Shown here piece after piece: positions 8,656-17,124 of a stretch of 64,000 nt of DNA. Made by a program: the position numbers and the translations under genes. The notes under the pieces were generated by a model, which saw only the letters and a list, made by a program, of their open reading frames with translations, was not told where the DNA came from and made no database searches. The stretch comes from Streptomyces cinnamoneus (GTDB taxonomy: Bacteria; Actinomycetota; Actinomycetes; Streptomycetales; Streptomycetaceae). Where the stretch lies: positions 1-64,000 of the forward strand of contig NZ_BMVB01000012.1 of assembly GCF_014650495.1 (NCBI RefSeq). The letters run 5' to 3'. Numbering within the stretch: position 1 is the first letter of the stretch; every line of letters begins with the position of its first letter.

Positions 8656-9133
8656 GGTCCCGTCCTCCCGTCGCCACCGGACACCTGAAGGACGCCGCGA
8701 ACGGCCGCCATCGTTGCGCCCTCATCCGGAAGCAGCGGATCCGCATTGACAGGGGGAAACGGCCCGGTTTCAATGATCCGCGTGTCGCGTGGCGCCGGCT
8801 ACAGAGCAGTGGGCAGGCCGGCAGCCGGGCGGACACCCTGCACCGAGGGGCCATGCCATGAGTTCGTACTCCGCATCCTGCGCCTGACGTAGACGCCGCC
8901 GCGCGTCGTTCCCTCTCCCGCGCCGTCCCGTGCGCCTTCCCGTGCGACGTCCCGTGCGGCGCCCGCCACCGCCGGCAGCCGCACCCGTCCGCCCGGGGGG
9001 CAACCCTCTGCGGGGCACGGTCACGGGTGGGAACGACGCGGTCCGGTGCGCACATCGCCGCGCACTCCACCACCCGTCACCGCGGTCACCGTCACCGCGG
9101 ACCCATGCCTTCTTCCTGGAGAACCACACCCGT
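8656..9133. other. 478-bp intergenic region with one candidate promoter
   Basis: No coding region with convincing codon bias. The right half holds imperfect tandem copies of a CCGTGCG-type word (8915-8960). A sigma-70-like promoter is listed separately at 8746-8774. Nothing else recognised. Confidence 0.4.
8746..8774 (+). promoter_or_regulatory. candidate vegetative promoter (TTGACA-N17-TTCAAT)
   Basis: A perfect -35 TTGACA at 8746-8751 and TTCAAT at 8769-8774 with a 17-nt spacer. It points toward the nitroreductase-hemerythrin gene but leaves a leader of about 350 nt, so it could also drive a small RNA. Confidence 0.4.
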
Positions 9134-10078
9134 ATGCCCATGTCCTTCAACCAGCGCGTCATCGAGGAGTTCCGGGCCAACGCAGGGAAGGTCGGCGGCC
9201 CCTTCGAGGGCGGCGACCTCCTCCTGCTCACCACCACCGGCGCCCGGTCCGGGGCCGAACACACCACTCCGCTTGGCTGCGTGCGCCACGGCGACCTGCT
9301 GCTGGTCGTCGCGTCCAACCTCGGCGCACCCCACCACCCCGCCTGGTACCACAACCTGCTCGCCCACCCCGTGGTGCGGGTGGAGACCGGCACCGAGACG
9401 TTCGAGGCCGTCGCGGTCCCCGCCGAGGGAGCACGGCGCGACGAACTGTTCGACCACGTGGCCGGCGTCGCCCCCGGGTACGCCGACTACCAGGCCCGCA
9501 CGACGCGGACCCTGCCCGTGGTGGTCCTGGAACGGCCCGATCACGGGGCCGGCACGGCGCACGAGGTCATGAACCTCGCCGACAAGCTCCTGGAAATCCA
9601 CACCTGGCTGCGCGGGCAGTTGCGCCACGTGCGCGCCGAGACCGACGCCCACTTCGCCGCACGGGCGGCCCACCACGATCCGCAGGAGCCGCCGGCGCCC
9701 GGGCTGGGCCTGCAGATCCGGCAGCACTGCCTGGCCTTCTGCGAAGCCCTGACCTTCCATCACACCGGCGAGGACGATCACGTCTTCCCGGCACTCGGCC
9801 GACAGCACCCGCACCTGCGCGACGTCCTCGACCGCCTCGCGGGCGAACACCGGACGCTCGCCCGCCTCAAGGACGAACTCCTCGCCCTGCTGGCCGACAT
9901 CACCACGGCGGATCCCGTGCGCTTCCGTACCGAGCTGACCCGGCTCTCCGACGAACTGCTGGCACACCTGGACGCCGAGGAGGAGTCGCTCCTGCCCGCC
10001 CTCGCCGCGATCCCCTTCCCGCCGGCCCCGCCCGCGCCGCCGGCGGCCGACGGGGCCGGGGTCACCCGCCGGACGTGA
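9134..10078 (+). CDS. deazaflavin-dependent nitroreductase (DDN/Rv3547-like) fused to a hemerythrin domain, 314 aa
   Basis: Residues about 1-140 are a split-barrel F420-dependent nitroreductase of the DDN family: FNQRVIEEFRANAGKVGGPF, LLLLTTTGARSGAEHTTPLG, GAPHHPAWYHNLLAHPVVRVE and YQARTTRTLPVVVLE. Residues about 155-300 are an HHE hemerythrin: IHTWLRGQLRHVRAE, FCEALTFHHTGEDDHVFPAL, GEHRTLARLKDEL, HLDAEEESLLPAL. DDN enzymes reduce quinones or nitro compounds with F420H2; the hemerythrin half would add a di-iron O2/NO-sensing or protective site. ATG 9134 follows GGAG at 9118-9121; the longer frame upstream is Arg/Pro-rich and rejected. The 3' ends of this gene and the DUF5133 gene overlap by 17 nt. 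Confidence 0.88.
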   Translation: MPMSFNQRVIEEFRANAGKVGGPFEGGDLLLLTTTGARSGAEHTTPLGCVRHGDLLLVVASNLGAPHHPAWYHNLLAHPVVRVETGTETFEAVAVPAEGARRDELFDHVAGVAPGYADYQARTTRTLPVVVLERPDHGAGTAHEVMNLADKLLEIHTWLRGQLRHVRAETDAHFAARAAHHDPQEPPAPGLGLQIRQHCLAFCEALTFHHTGEDDHVFPALGRQHPHLRDVLDRLAGEHRTLARLKDELLALLADITTADPVRFRTELTRLSDELLAHLDAEEESLLPALAAIPFPPAPPAPPAADGAGVTRRT

Positions 10079-10298
10079 GCGCGCTGTCGTCGCCCGGCCC
10101 GGAACCGGGAAGGCGGTGCCGGGCGACGACCAGCGCGGCGTCGATGTCGCGCGTTCCGGTCGACACGCACAGCGTGTAGGCGACGTCGGCCAGCCTCTGC
10201 CGCGTCGTCGGGCCTGCCTTCCCCGATGCCAGCGTGCGCTCCAGTGAGGTGTAGCGCCGGACGAGATCGTCGAGCACGGCGGGGTGGGCAAGCAGCAT
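10062..10298 (-). CDS. DUF5133-family small protein, 78 aa
   Basis: Short Streptomyces protein of the DUF5133 type: MLLAHPAVLDDLVRRYTSLE, then RQRLADVAYTLCVSTGTRDI and DAALVVARHRLPG, matching the family order and length. Function unknown; members are common near regulatory or stress genes. AAGGAGA lies 7 nt before ATG 10298. Its last 17 nt overlap the end of the convergent nitroreductase-hemerythrin gene. Confidence 0.85.
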   Translation of the reverse strand: MLLAHPAVLDDLVRRYTSLERTLASGKAGPTTRQRLADVAYTLCVSTGTRDIDAALVVARHRLPGSGPGDDSALTSGG

Positions 10299-10436
10299 GG
10301 GCTTCTCCTTCGAGAGACGGATATGTGAAAGAGCACACGACGTTCTCTCCGCGCCTGCCCGGAAGACCGCGCTCCATTCCCCTTTCCCCGGCCGCCGCCC
10401 TCCTGCGTCGTTCTCACGGGCGGCGGCCGGGCGGGG

Positions 10437-10778
10437 TCACGGCGTGCCGGCTCCCGTCGGCTTCCAGGTCAGGGACACGGTGAAGTTGGCGGCCAGGCAC
10501 GCCTTGGCGATGAACGCACCGGCCTCACCGTGCAGGTTGATGCCGAACTCGACCTTGATCTCGTCGGGCGACTGGGCCGCCGACCGCAACTGCGTCACCA
10601 CGGCCTGCACGCCGGGCTCGACACGCCGCACGGCGTCCTCGAACGTCCGCTGCGCCCGCTCGACGACCGAGCTCTCGTGCAGGCCACGCGTCACCGTCCC
10701 CGCCGTCGTCGTCCCTTCGCTGACCTCGACCAGCACCGTACCGCCGCCGGCGGTGGGGAATTCCACGAGCTGCCCCAA
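10437..10778 (-). CDS. trypsin-co-occurring domain 1-like (Trypco1, CU044_2847-type) protein, 113 aa
   Basis: A small soluble protein with the Trypco1/CU044_2847 pattern: N-terminal beta unit LVEFPTAGGGTVLVEV, helical middle VVERAQRTFEDAVRRVEPGV, and the diagnostic C-terminal block DEIKVEFGINLHGEAGAFIAK ending in a beta strand (FTVSLTW). Known relatives sit beside or inside NTPase, protease and CHAT proteins of biological-conflict systems and are thought to couple a peptidase effector to its sensor. The start is TTG 10778 with AAGGAGA 5 nt upstream; the in-frame extension above it is antisense WD40 sequence. It lies 58 nt downstream of the CHAT-WD40 gene on the same strand, so the two almost certainly form an operon. 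Confidence 0.8.
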   Translation of the reverse strand: MGQLVEFPTAGGGTVLVEVSEGTTTAGTVTRGLHESSVVERAQRTFEDAVRRVEPGVQAVVTQLRSAAQSPDEIKVEFGINLHGEAGAFIAKACLAANFTVSLTWKPTGAGTP

Positions 10779-10836
10779 CGGTCTCTCCTTCGCTTCGTCG
10801 GCGGCTCCCCACGCGGGGAGCCGCCGTGCCGGACGG

Positions 10837-13533
10837 CTATGCGTCGCCGACCGGCCAGATCCTGACGGTGTGGTCATGGCTGCCCGTGGCGAGCCGGCTG
10901 CCGTCCGGGCTGAACGCCACCGCGAGCACATTGTCCTCGTGGCCCACTTCGCTGATCCTTTCGCCGGTGGCGGCGTCCCAGACGCGGGCCGTCCGGTCGT
11001 GGCTTCCGGTGGCGAGGCGACGGCCGTCGGGGCTGAAGGCGACCGCGAAGACGGTGTCGTCGTGGCGTACTTCGGTGAGCTTTTCGCCGGTGGCGGCGTC
11101 CCAGACGCGGGCCGTCCGGTCGTGGCTTCCGGTGGCGAGGCGACGGCCGTCGGGGCTGAAGGCGACCGCGAAGACGGTGTCGTCGTGGCGTACTTCGGTG
11201 AGCTTTTCGCCGGTGGCGGCGTCCCAGACGCGGGCGGTCCGATCGAGTCCACCAGTGACGATGCGACGGCCGTCCGGACTGAACGCCACGTCGAAGACCG
11301 TGTTGTCGTGGCGCACTTCGAGCACTTCCTCCCCGGTGGCGGCGTCCCAGACGCGGGCCGTCCGGTCGAGACCGCCCGTGGCGATGCGCGTGCCGTCCGG
11401 GCTGAACGCCACCGCGAGCACCGCCTTGTCCTGGCGCACCTCCAGCGACTCCCGGCCGGTGGCCGCGTCCCAGACCCGCCCCGTGTGGGTGTCGGAGCCG
11501 GTGGCCAGCCGCGTGCCGTCCGGACTGAATGCCACCGCGTACACCCAGTGCAGCTCGGGCACCCCGACCACCACCTCCAGCCGCTCCCGCCCCGTCACGT
11601 CGTACACCCGCGCCGACGCCGCGGCGCCCCCGACGGCGACGGCCCCGCCGTCGGGATCCCATGCCAGGGCGTAGACCTCGTGCCCGAAGTCGATGCGCCC
11701 CTCCTCGCGCGGGTGGGCCCGCAGCTCGTGCCGCGCCCGGTCGGCGAGCGCGGTGTACTCCCCGGCCGCCTCCGGGCGCAGCGCCGTCAGCTCGGCGATC
11801 AGATCCCGCACCTGGGCCCACTCCTGCGCGGCCGCCCGTTCGTCCAGCGCGGTCCGCAGCCCGGCCTCCCGCTCGGCGTCCTGCAGGGCCCCGCGGGCCC
11901 GGGTGGCCAGCCCGGCGGGGTCGGCCGCGGCCGCGTCGAGCCGGCGCAGCTCCTCGTCGACGTCGAGGACGGCCTGCCACTGCCCGGCCTCCGCGTGATA
12001 GCGCAACTCCGCCTGCAGGTCCGCAACCTGCTGCCGGGCCCGGCACCGTTCCTGCCGCGCGGCCGCGTCGCGGTCCTCGGGCTGCTCCTGCAGGATCTCC
12101 GCGTACGCCTCGACCGCGGTGGCCCAGTCCTCGGCGGCCTCCGCCCCGGCCGCCCGCTCGCGGAGGCCGACGAGCCGGCACCGGCGGACGGCGGTCTCGC
12201 GCAGCGCCGCCGCCTCGTGATGCTCCGGGTCCAGGGCGAGCAGGTCGTCCAGCAGCTCGATGGCCTTGTCGTGGTTGCCGATGCGCAGTTCGGCGCTGGC
12301 CATCACGTGCAGGGCACGCACCTGCGCCTCGTGACGGCCCGCCTCGGGCGGCTGCGCCCGCCCGGGGTGCGGCGTCGCCGCCTCCTGCTGCTGCGACGGC
12401 TCGGGTTCCCGGGCCGCAGGCGGGTGCGGTGCGGACGTGAAGGTGAACAGCCGGGTGGTCTCCCCCCGTACGTACAGCACCGGCGTGATCCACTCCAGCG
12501 CCGTACGGCCGCAGCCGAGCATCGCGATGCGGCCGCTGCGGGCGGCCTCGTCGATCCGGTGGCCGCTGGCGAGCGAGGTGTAGAAGCCCTGCGCGAAGCG
12601 GACGGCGGCCCGGTCGCTGACCGTGAACTGCATGGCGGCCACCGCGCTGATGCCGCTGCGGACGAGGGCGGCGCCGGTGCTGGAGAACACGTCGTGGGTG
12701 CCACCCTGTGCCGAGGCGCACGAGTTGAGCACGACCAGCCGCGGCGTGGGCTCGGCCTCGCCGAGCAGGTCCACCAGCTGGTTGACATCGATCATGGCCG
12801 GGCCGCCGCTGTCGTCCACCAGCGCGATCAGCCCTTCGTCGGTGCCGGCGTCGTAGTCGCCGTGGCCGATGAAGTGCAGCACGTGCCATTCCCCCTCCAG
12901 CAGCGCCGCCTGCACGCTGTCCCAGCCGGCGTCCGGCAGCCACGTCAGCTCGACCCGTCCCGCCGCCACCTGCCCGGCCAGCGCCTTCTGCAGCTGCTCG
13001 CGCTCGGCGTCGGTGTCCAGCGGGGGCAGCCCACGCGGCGAGGCGATGATCACCAGGACCCGCAGCGGCGGGCTCACCCGCGGCGGCTCGGGCGTGTACA
13101 GGGCGGGCACGTGCCGGACCAGCGGCTCGTGCCGGCACAGGTAGGCGCCGGCCTCCGGATCGAAGAGCATCTCCCACGGCAGCAGCGCCAGCTCCGGCGC
13201 GTCCAGCCGCAGCACGATCCGCAGCCGTTCCTGCCGTTCCTGCGCCACCCCCAGGCTGGCCCGGTAGGTCCCGTAGACGGGGCCGGTGAACAGCGCCCGG
13301 AACAGCTGCTGCCCGACCTGCTGCACCGGCTCCTCGCAGAGCGGCACCACCCGGCGCGCCGACACCGACGAGGCCAGCACCGTCGCCTCCAGCTCCGGAC
13401 GCCGGGCGAGCAGTGCGTCGACGTCCAGCTGCAGCCTGGCCGTGGGCTCTCCGCCGGCCGCGGCGTGCACCACCCGCACCTCGTAGTCGCCGGGGCCCGT
13501 CCCGGAGATCTCCAGTTCGAGGTCAGTGGCCAT
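10837..13533 (-). CDS. CHAT peptidase - TPR-like - WD40 protein, 898 aa
   Basis: Three parts. Residues about 1-140 are a beta-rich lead-in. About 155-365 is a CHAT (caspase-HetF-associated-with-TPR) peptidase with both catalytic residues: His224 in LHFIGHGDY and Cys272 in VVLNSCASAQGG. About 395-605 are helical repeats resembling TPRs (GNHDKAIELLDDLLALDPEH; DWATAVEAYAEILQEQPED). About 612-898 are seven WD40 blades, each with AFSPDG and a VWDAATG-type end; two are exact copies at the DNA level. CHAT proteins with repeat sensors act as regulated proteases in cell-death or conflict systems. No STAND NTPase is present, so the WD40 propeller is fused directly. ATG 13533 has AAGGAAGGGG upstream. 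First gene of an operon with the Trypco1-like gene. Confidence 0.92.
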   Translation of the reverse strand: MATDLELEISGTGPGDYEVRVVHAAAGGEPTARLQLDVDALLARRPELEATVLASSVSARRVVPLCEEPVQQVGQQLFRALFTGPVYGTYRASLGVAQERQERLRIVLRLDAPELALLPWEMLFDPEAGAYLCRHEPLVRHVPALYTPEPPRVSPPLRVLVIIASPRGLPPLDTDAEREQLQKALAGQVAAGRVELTWLPDAGWDSVQAALLEGEWHVLHFIGHGDYDAGTDEGLIALVDDSGGPAMIDVNQLVDLLGEAEPTPRLVVLNSCASAQGGTHDVFSSTGAALVRSGISAVAAMQFTVSDRAAVRFAQGFYTSLASGHRIDEAARSGRIAMLGCGRTALEWITPVLYVRGETTRLFTFTSAPHPPAAREPEPSQQQEAATPHPGRAQPPEAGRHEAQVRALHVMASAELRIGNHDKAIELLDDLLALDPEHHEAAALRETAVRRCRLVGLRERAAGAEAAEDWATAVEAYAEILQEQPEDRDAAARQERCRARQQVADLQAELRYHAEAGQWQAVLDVDEELRRLDAAAADPAGLATRARGALQDAEREAGLRTALDERAAAQEWAQVRDLIAELTALRPEAAGEYTALADRARHELRAHPREEGRIDFGHEVYALAWDPDGGAVAVGGAAASARVYDVTGRERLEVVVGVPELHWVYAVAFSPDGTRLATGSDTHTGRVWDAATGRESLEVRQDKAVLAVAFSPDGTRIATGGLDRTARVWDAATGEEVLEVRHDNTVFDVAFSPDGRRIVTGGLDRTARVWDAATGEKLTEVRHDDTVFAVAFSPDGRRLATGSHDRTARVWDAATGEKLTEVRHDDTVFAVAFSPDGRRLATGSHDRTARVWDAATGERISEVGHEDNVLAVAFSPDGSRLATGSHDHTVRIWPVGDA
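10971..11216. repeat. tandem duplication of a 123-bp WD40 unit
   Basis: Two adjacent 123-bp units (10971-11093 and 11094-11216) inside the CHAT-WD40 gene are identical, or nearly so, base for base, while a third neighbour starting at 11217 is clearly diverged. Each encodes one 41-residue blade. The pattern shows recent blade duplication by slippage or unequal recombination. Confidence 0.8.
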
Positions 13534-13617
13534 CGCCACCCCTTCCTTATGACCCCATCCTGCGGGCGGACGCAGGAGGGGACCAGGGCGGTTAGCCCGA
13601 CCGGGGCGCCCCGCGGC

Positions 13618-14643
13618 TCACTGCCCGGGCCGGGGCTGCCAGGGGCCCGGGCCCTTGAGGACGCGGTGCGTGGGCGCCGTGCTGGTGTGCCGGACGCCGG
13701 GCAGGGCCGCGACGGGGCCGGTGAGGTAGCGGTAGAACGCGCCGGCGTCCCGCGTGGCGATGCTGGCGTGGAGGTTGGCGGTCCCGGTGGTGGCGGCGGC
13801 GAACGCCACCTCGGGGTGCCCGGCCAGCGCCCGCCCGGCGGCCTCCAGCCGGGCCGGCTCGACCTGCAGCCACAGCGTGGCGCGGAAGCCGCCCTCCATG
13901 ACCCGCGGGTGGTAGTCGACGTCGAAGTAGAGCGCGCCCGACGCGTGCAGCTCGGCCATCCGCCTGCGGACGGTGGTCAGGGACCAGCCGGTGGCCGCGG
14001 CGAGTTCGGCCAGCGGGGCGCGGCCGTCGTGGGCGAGGACGTCCAGGAGCCCTTGGTCCTGGTCGTCCAGCGGGTAGGGCGCGGCCGCCTCGTCCAGGGG
14101 GCCGGGGCCGGCGGCGGGCGCCAGCGCGGCCACCTGGCCGGGCGTCAGCGGCCCGGAGCGGGTGAGGTGGCTGTGCCGCTGCCCGAAGAAGACGTGCAGC
14201 TGGCAGTGCGCGGAGACGTCGACGACCCGCGGCGTGCGCGGCAGTTCCTGCAGCAGCAGCGGGTTGTCGCCGCCCGGACGGCCGGCGCTGCGGGAACGGA
14301 CGTTGCAGGTGATCTCCGTGCCGCCCGAGGTGAGCTTCACCCAGCTCGTGTCCGGATGCCGGGCCAGCGCCTCGCCGACCGAGGCGGCCGCGTCGGGCGT
14401 GCACCGCACCCGGACGAACCAGGGGGTGTCGCCCACCCGCAACGGGTCGGTCAGCCCGACGACGCGGAGCGTCCCGGTGGTGCGCAGCCGGGTGTAGCGC
14501 CGGGCGACGGTCTGGTCGGAGACCCCGAGCACCTGGGCGATCCGGCTGAAGGGGGCCCGCCCGTCGATCTGCAGGGCCTGGGCGAGCGGCCGGTCCTGGA
14601 CGTCGAGGTCGGGGAAGAGGTACGGCTCGATGTCGGTATCCAC
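13618..14643 (-). CDS. Lrp/AsnC-family transcriptional regulator with two Lrp modules, 341 aa
   Basis: A tandem Lrp/AsnC regulator. The first HTH is near residues 18-60 (LAQALQIDGRAPFSRIAQVLGVSDQTVARRYTRL region), followed by an alpha-beta ligand-binding module; a second HTH lies near 180-225 (LLDVLAHDGRAPLAELAAAT, SLTTVRRRMAEL), followed by a second module. GTG 14643 is chosen because the HTH starts about 15 residues later and the long frame above it is antisense to the exporter gene. It diverges from the MFS gene at 14761 across 117 bp with a candidate operator, the usual arrangement for local control of an exporter. Confidence 0.85.
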   Translation of the reverse strand: MDTDIEPYLFPDLDVQDRPLAQALQIDGRAPFSRIAQVLGVSDQTVARRYTRLRTTGTLRVVGLTDPLRVGDTPWFVRVRCTPDAAASVGEALARHPDTSWVKLTSGGTEITCNVRSRSAGRPGGDNPLLLQELPRTPRVVDVSAHCQLHVFFGQRHSHLTRSGPLTPGQVAALAPAAGPGPLDEAAAPYPLDDQDQGLLDVLAHDGRAPLAELAAATGWSLTTVRRRMAELHASGALYFDVDYHPRVMEGGFRATLWLQVEPARLEAAGRALAGHPEVAFAAATTGTANLHASIATRDAGAFYRYLTGPVAALPGVRHTSTAPTHRVLKGPGPWQPRPGQ

Positions 14644-14657
14644 CGCACCAGCGTACT

Positions 14658-14678
14658 GATTGTCGAATATCGCCGATC
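14658..14678. promoter_or_regulatory. candidate Lrp operator (imperfect palindrome, AT-rich centre)
   Basis: GATTGTCG (14658-14665), AATAT spacer, CGCCGATC (14671-14678): 6 of 8 positions are symmetric about an AT centre, as expected for Lrp/AsnC sites. It lies 15 bp from the regulator start in the divergent region. Assignment is by position only. Confidence 0.35.
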
Positions 14679-14760
14679 GGTTCGCTCTGGCTGTGGGATA
14701 TCCGCAGCATGCGGCGAGGGTATGGAGCACGACGTACGGACACGACGAAACGAGACTCGA

Positions 14761-16341
14761 ATGCGTAAGTGGCAGCCTCTGGTGGCTGTCTGCCTGGGGG
14801 CCTTCATCCTGCTGGTCGACGTGACCATCGTGAATGTGGCGCTCCCGCAGATGGCGGACGACCTGGACGCCGGCTTCAGCTCCCTGCAGTGGGTGGTCGA
14901 CGCCTACGCCCTCGCCCTGGCGGCCCTGCTGCTGGCCGCCGGGTCGCTGGCCGACCGCTTCGGCCACCGCAGGCTGTACGTGGCCGGGCTGGCGGTGTTC
15001 GCCCTGGCCTCGCTCGCCTGCGGCCTGGCGCCCGACGCCGCGGTCCTGGTCGCCGCGCGGGCGGTGCAGGGCGTGGGCGGCGCGGCGATGTTCGCCACGA
15101 CCACGGCCCTGCTCGGCGCGACCTACCGGGGGCGCGACCGCGGCACCGCCTTCGGCGTCTGGGGCGCGGTCAACGGTGCGGCGGCCGCCGCCGGCCCCCT
15201 GCTGGGCGGGCTCCTCACCCAGCACATCGGCTGGCAGGCCATCTTCCTGGTCAACCTGCCGATCGCCGCGGTGGCCGTCGCGCTGACCCTGCGCGTCGTC
15301 CCGGCCGACCGCCGTGCCCCGGCCGAGGGCCCCGGCCGGCCGGCCCGGCTGGACGTCCCCGGCGCCGTGACCTTCACCGTCGCGGCGGCCGGCCTCACCT
15401 ACGGGCTCATCCGCGGCGGCGAGGCCGGCTGGACCTCGCCCCTCACGCTGGGCGCCTTCGGCGTGGCGGCGCTGGCCCTGGCCGCGTTCGTGGCGGCCGC
15501 GCTGCGCGCCGAACGCCGGGGCCGCCAGCCCCTGCTGGACCTCGCCCTGCTGCGCAGGCCCTCCTTCACCGGGCTGATGGGCGGCGCGCTGCTGCTGCAG
15601 GCCGGCGCGTTCGGCTGCCTGGCGCTGACGTCGCTGTGGCTGCAGTCCCTCCTGGGCCTCGGCCCGGTGGCGGCCGGCCTCGCGCTGGCCCCGCTGGCCG
15701 CGCTGTCGTTCATGGTCTCCCTCGTGGCGGGCCGCTACCTCCAGCGGATGGCACCCCGGGTGCCGATCGGCCTGGGGCTGCTCGTGATCGCGGCCGGCAT
15801 GCTGCTCCTGGCCGGCGGCATGACGGCGGACGCCGGCCGTTCCGCGGTCCTGGCGGGGCTGTGCGTGACCGGCGTCGGCGTCGGCCTGGCCATCCCCGTC
15901 CTGGTGTCGGCCGCGATGGGCAGCGTGCCGCCCCAGCGCATGGGCATGGCCGGGGGAGCGGTCAACACCTTCCGGCAGCTGGGCATGACGCTGGGCATCG
16001 CCGGCCTCGGAGCCGTCTTCACCAGCCGTGCCGAGAAGGTGTTCGAGGACGCCCGCTCGGGTCTCGACCCGCACTCCGCGGCCTCCGCGCTCGCCGGCGG
16101 CCAGGCGCGCCGGATCGTCGAGGGCGCACCGGCCGGCCTGCGCGCGGGCACCGAGCGCCTCGTCCACGAGGCGTTCGCGGCCGGCCTGGAGCGGGTGTTC
16201 CTCTGCTCGGCCCTGGCGGCCGCCGCGGGCGGACTCCTCGTGCTGACCCTGGTCCGCCCCGCGGCGAAGGCGGCCACCGCCGAGCCGGCGGCGGACGGGG
16301 TCCCCGCCCCGCGCCAGGCGCCGGAGCGGACGCCGGTCTGA
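14761..16341 (+). CDS. MFS drug:H+ antiporter, DHA2 (14-TMS) family, 526 aa
   Basis: An inner-membrane exporter with about 14 hydrophobic segments. DHA2 landmarks are present: helix 1 VTIVNVALPQMADDL (motif D1), QWVVDAYALALAALLL, motif A GSLADRFGHRRLYV, and motif C around GVWGAVNGAAAAAGPLLGGLL. A soluble tail of about 40 residues is Ala/Pro-rich. ATG 14761 is used; an upstream ATG at 14722 would place GAGGG only 1 nt away. Very long open frames extend far upstream but that is antisense to the Lrp gene. Probably regulated by the divergent Lrp protein; the substrate, likely an antibiotic or toxic metabolite, is unknown. Confidence 0.9.
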   Translation: MRKWQPLVAVCLGAFILLVDVTIVNVALPQMADDLDAGFSSLQWVVDAYALALAALLLAAGSLADRFGHRRLYVAGLAVFALASLACGLAPDAAVLVAARAVQGVGGAAMFATTTALLGATYRGRDRGTAFGVWGAVNGAAAAAGPLLGGLLTQHIGWQAIFLVNLPIAAVAVALTLRVVPADRRAPAEGPGRPARLDVPGAVTFTVAAAGLTYGLIRGGEAGWTSPLTLGAFGVAALALAAFVAAALRAERRGRQPLLDLALLRRPSFTGLMGGALLLQAGAFGCLALTSLWLQSLLGLGPVAAGLALAPLAALSFMVSLVAGRYLQRMAPRVPIGLGLLVIAAGMLLLAGGMTADAGRSAVLAGLCVTGVGVGLAIPVLVSAAMGSVPPQRMGMAGGAVNTFRQLGMTLGIAGLGAVFTSRAEKVFEDARSGLDPHSAASALAGGQARRIVEGAPAGLRAGTERLVHEAFAAGLERVFLCSALAAAAGGLLVLTLVRPAAKAATAEPAADGVPAPRQAPERTPV

Positions 16342-16366
16342 GCATTCGGGGCGCGCCGCGCCGCCG

Positions 16367-17077
16367 TCAGGCCGGTTCCGGCCGGCCGGCGCGCGGCGCG
16401 CAGGCGTAGAGGAGGCCGGTCGCGAGGACGCCGCCGGCCGCAGTCAGCAGGACGACCGGGGGGCGCACCGCCTCGTGCAGCATCCACGCGCCGAGCAGGC
16501 CACCGGCGAACAGCACCGCCACCGCGGCCGTCCGGCGGCCCTGTGCCCGGGCGCCGGACGTGATCCGCGTGTCGAGCGCGAGCGGCGAGCCGCCGAGGAG
16601 GGCCGTCATCGAGCGGGTGGCCAGTGTGGTGGGCAGATCCGGCACCCGGGCCCGCATGGTCGTCACGTTCCGCATCCCCATGGCCCCGGCCACCACGGCC
16701 GTCACCGCGTAGTGCCGGCCCGACAGCGGTTCGCCCACCCCGTCGATGCCCCACGCGGTCAGTGCCCCCACGCCCAGCAGTGCCGCCTCGGCGACGAGCG
16801 CCACCACGAGCCACCGGCGCCCGTGGACGTCCACGCTCGACTCCAGGCGCGACCCCAGGACGGCCCCCACCGCGAACCCGCCGAGGGAGGCGGACGCCGC
16901 CACCGGGGACAGGCCGCCCTCCTTGGTGAGCGAGAACGCCAGGAAGAGCACGTTGCCCGACTGCATCGCCGTGAACACCGGGCCCAGCACCAGGAAGCTG
17001 ACGGCCTCCACCACCCCCGTGATCAGCGTCAGCGCCACCATCACCGCCGTGAGGGCGGCCCCGGGCCTCGGGTCCAC
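16367..17077 (-). CDS. YoaK-type DUF1275 membrane protein, 236 aa
   Basis: Six or so hydrophobic segments spanning the whole protein, with the DUF1275 signature in the first third: LTLITGVVEAVSFLVLG, then FTAMQSGNVLFLAFSL, and later GMRNVTTMRARVPDLPTTLAT. The family's function is unknown; members often lie near regulators and exporters. Length is typical. It converges on the MFS gene with a 25-nt gap and lies downstream of, and in the same direction as, the GntR-TetR gene, 47 nt away, so it may be co-transcribed with it. Confidence 0.85.
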   Translation of the reverse strand: MDPRPGAALTAVMVALTLITGVVEAVSFLVLGPVFTAMQSGNVLFLAFSLTKEGGLSPVAASASLGGFAVGAVLGSRLESSVDVHGRRWLVVALVAEAALLGVGALTAWGIDGVGEPLSGRHYAVTAVVAGAMGMRNVTTMRARVPDLPTTLATRSMTALLGGSPLALDTRITSGARAQGRRTAAVAVLFAGGLLGAWMLHEAVRPPVVLLTAAGGVLATGLLYACAPRAGRPEPA

Positions 17078-17124
17078 GGCGGCTCCTTCCGGTCGGCGGC
17101 GCTACCACTGTGCCGCACGGCCGC

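Noticed and set aside
10297..14760. Very long open frame running upstream of the MFS gene (total frame 10297-16341)
   Set aside because: It is antisense to the CHAT-WD40, Trypco1-like and Lrp genes; its translation is Arg/Pro/Gly low-complexity, typical of open antisense frames in GC-rich DNA. The MFS protein starts at 14761.
14644..16167. N-terminal extension of the Lrp frame as an 849-aa protein
   Set aside because: The extension is antisense to the exporter gene; family architecture starts at GTG 14643.
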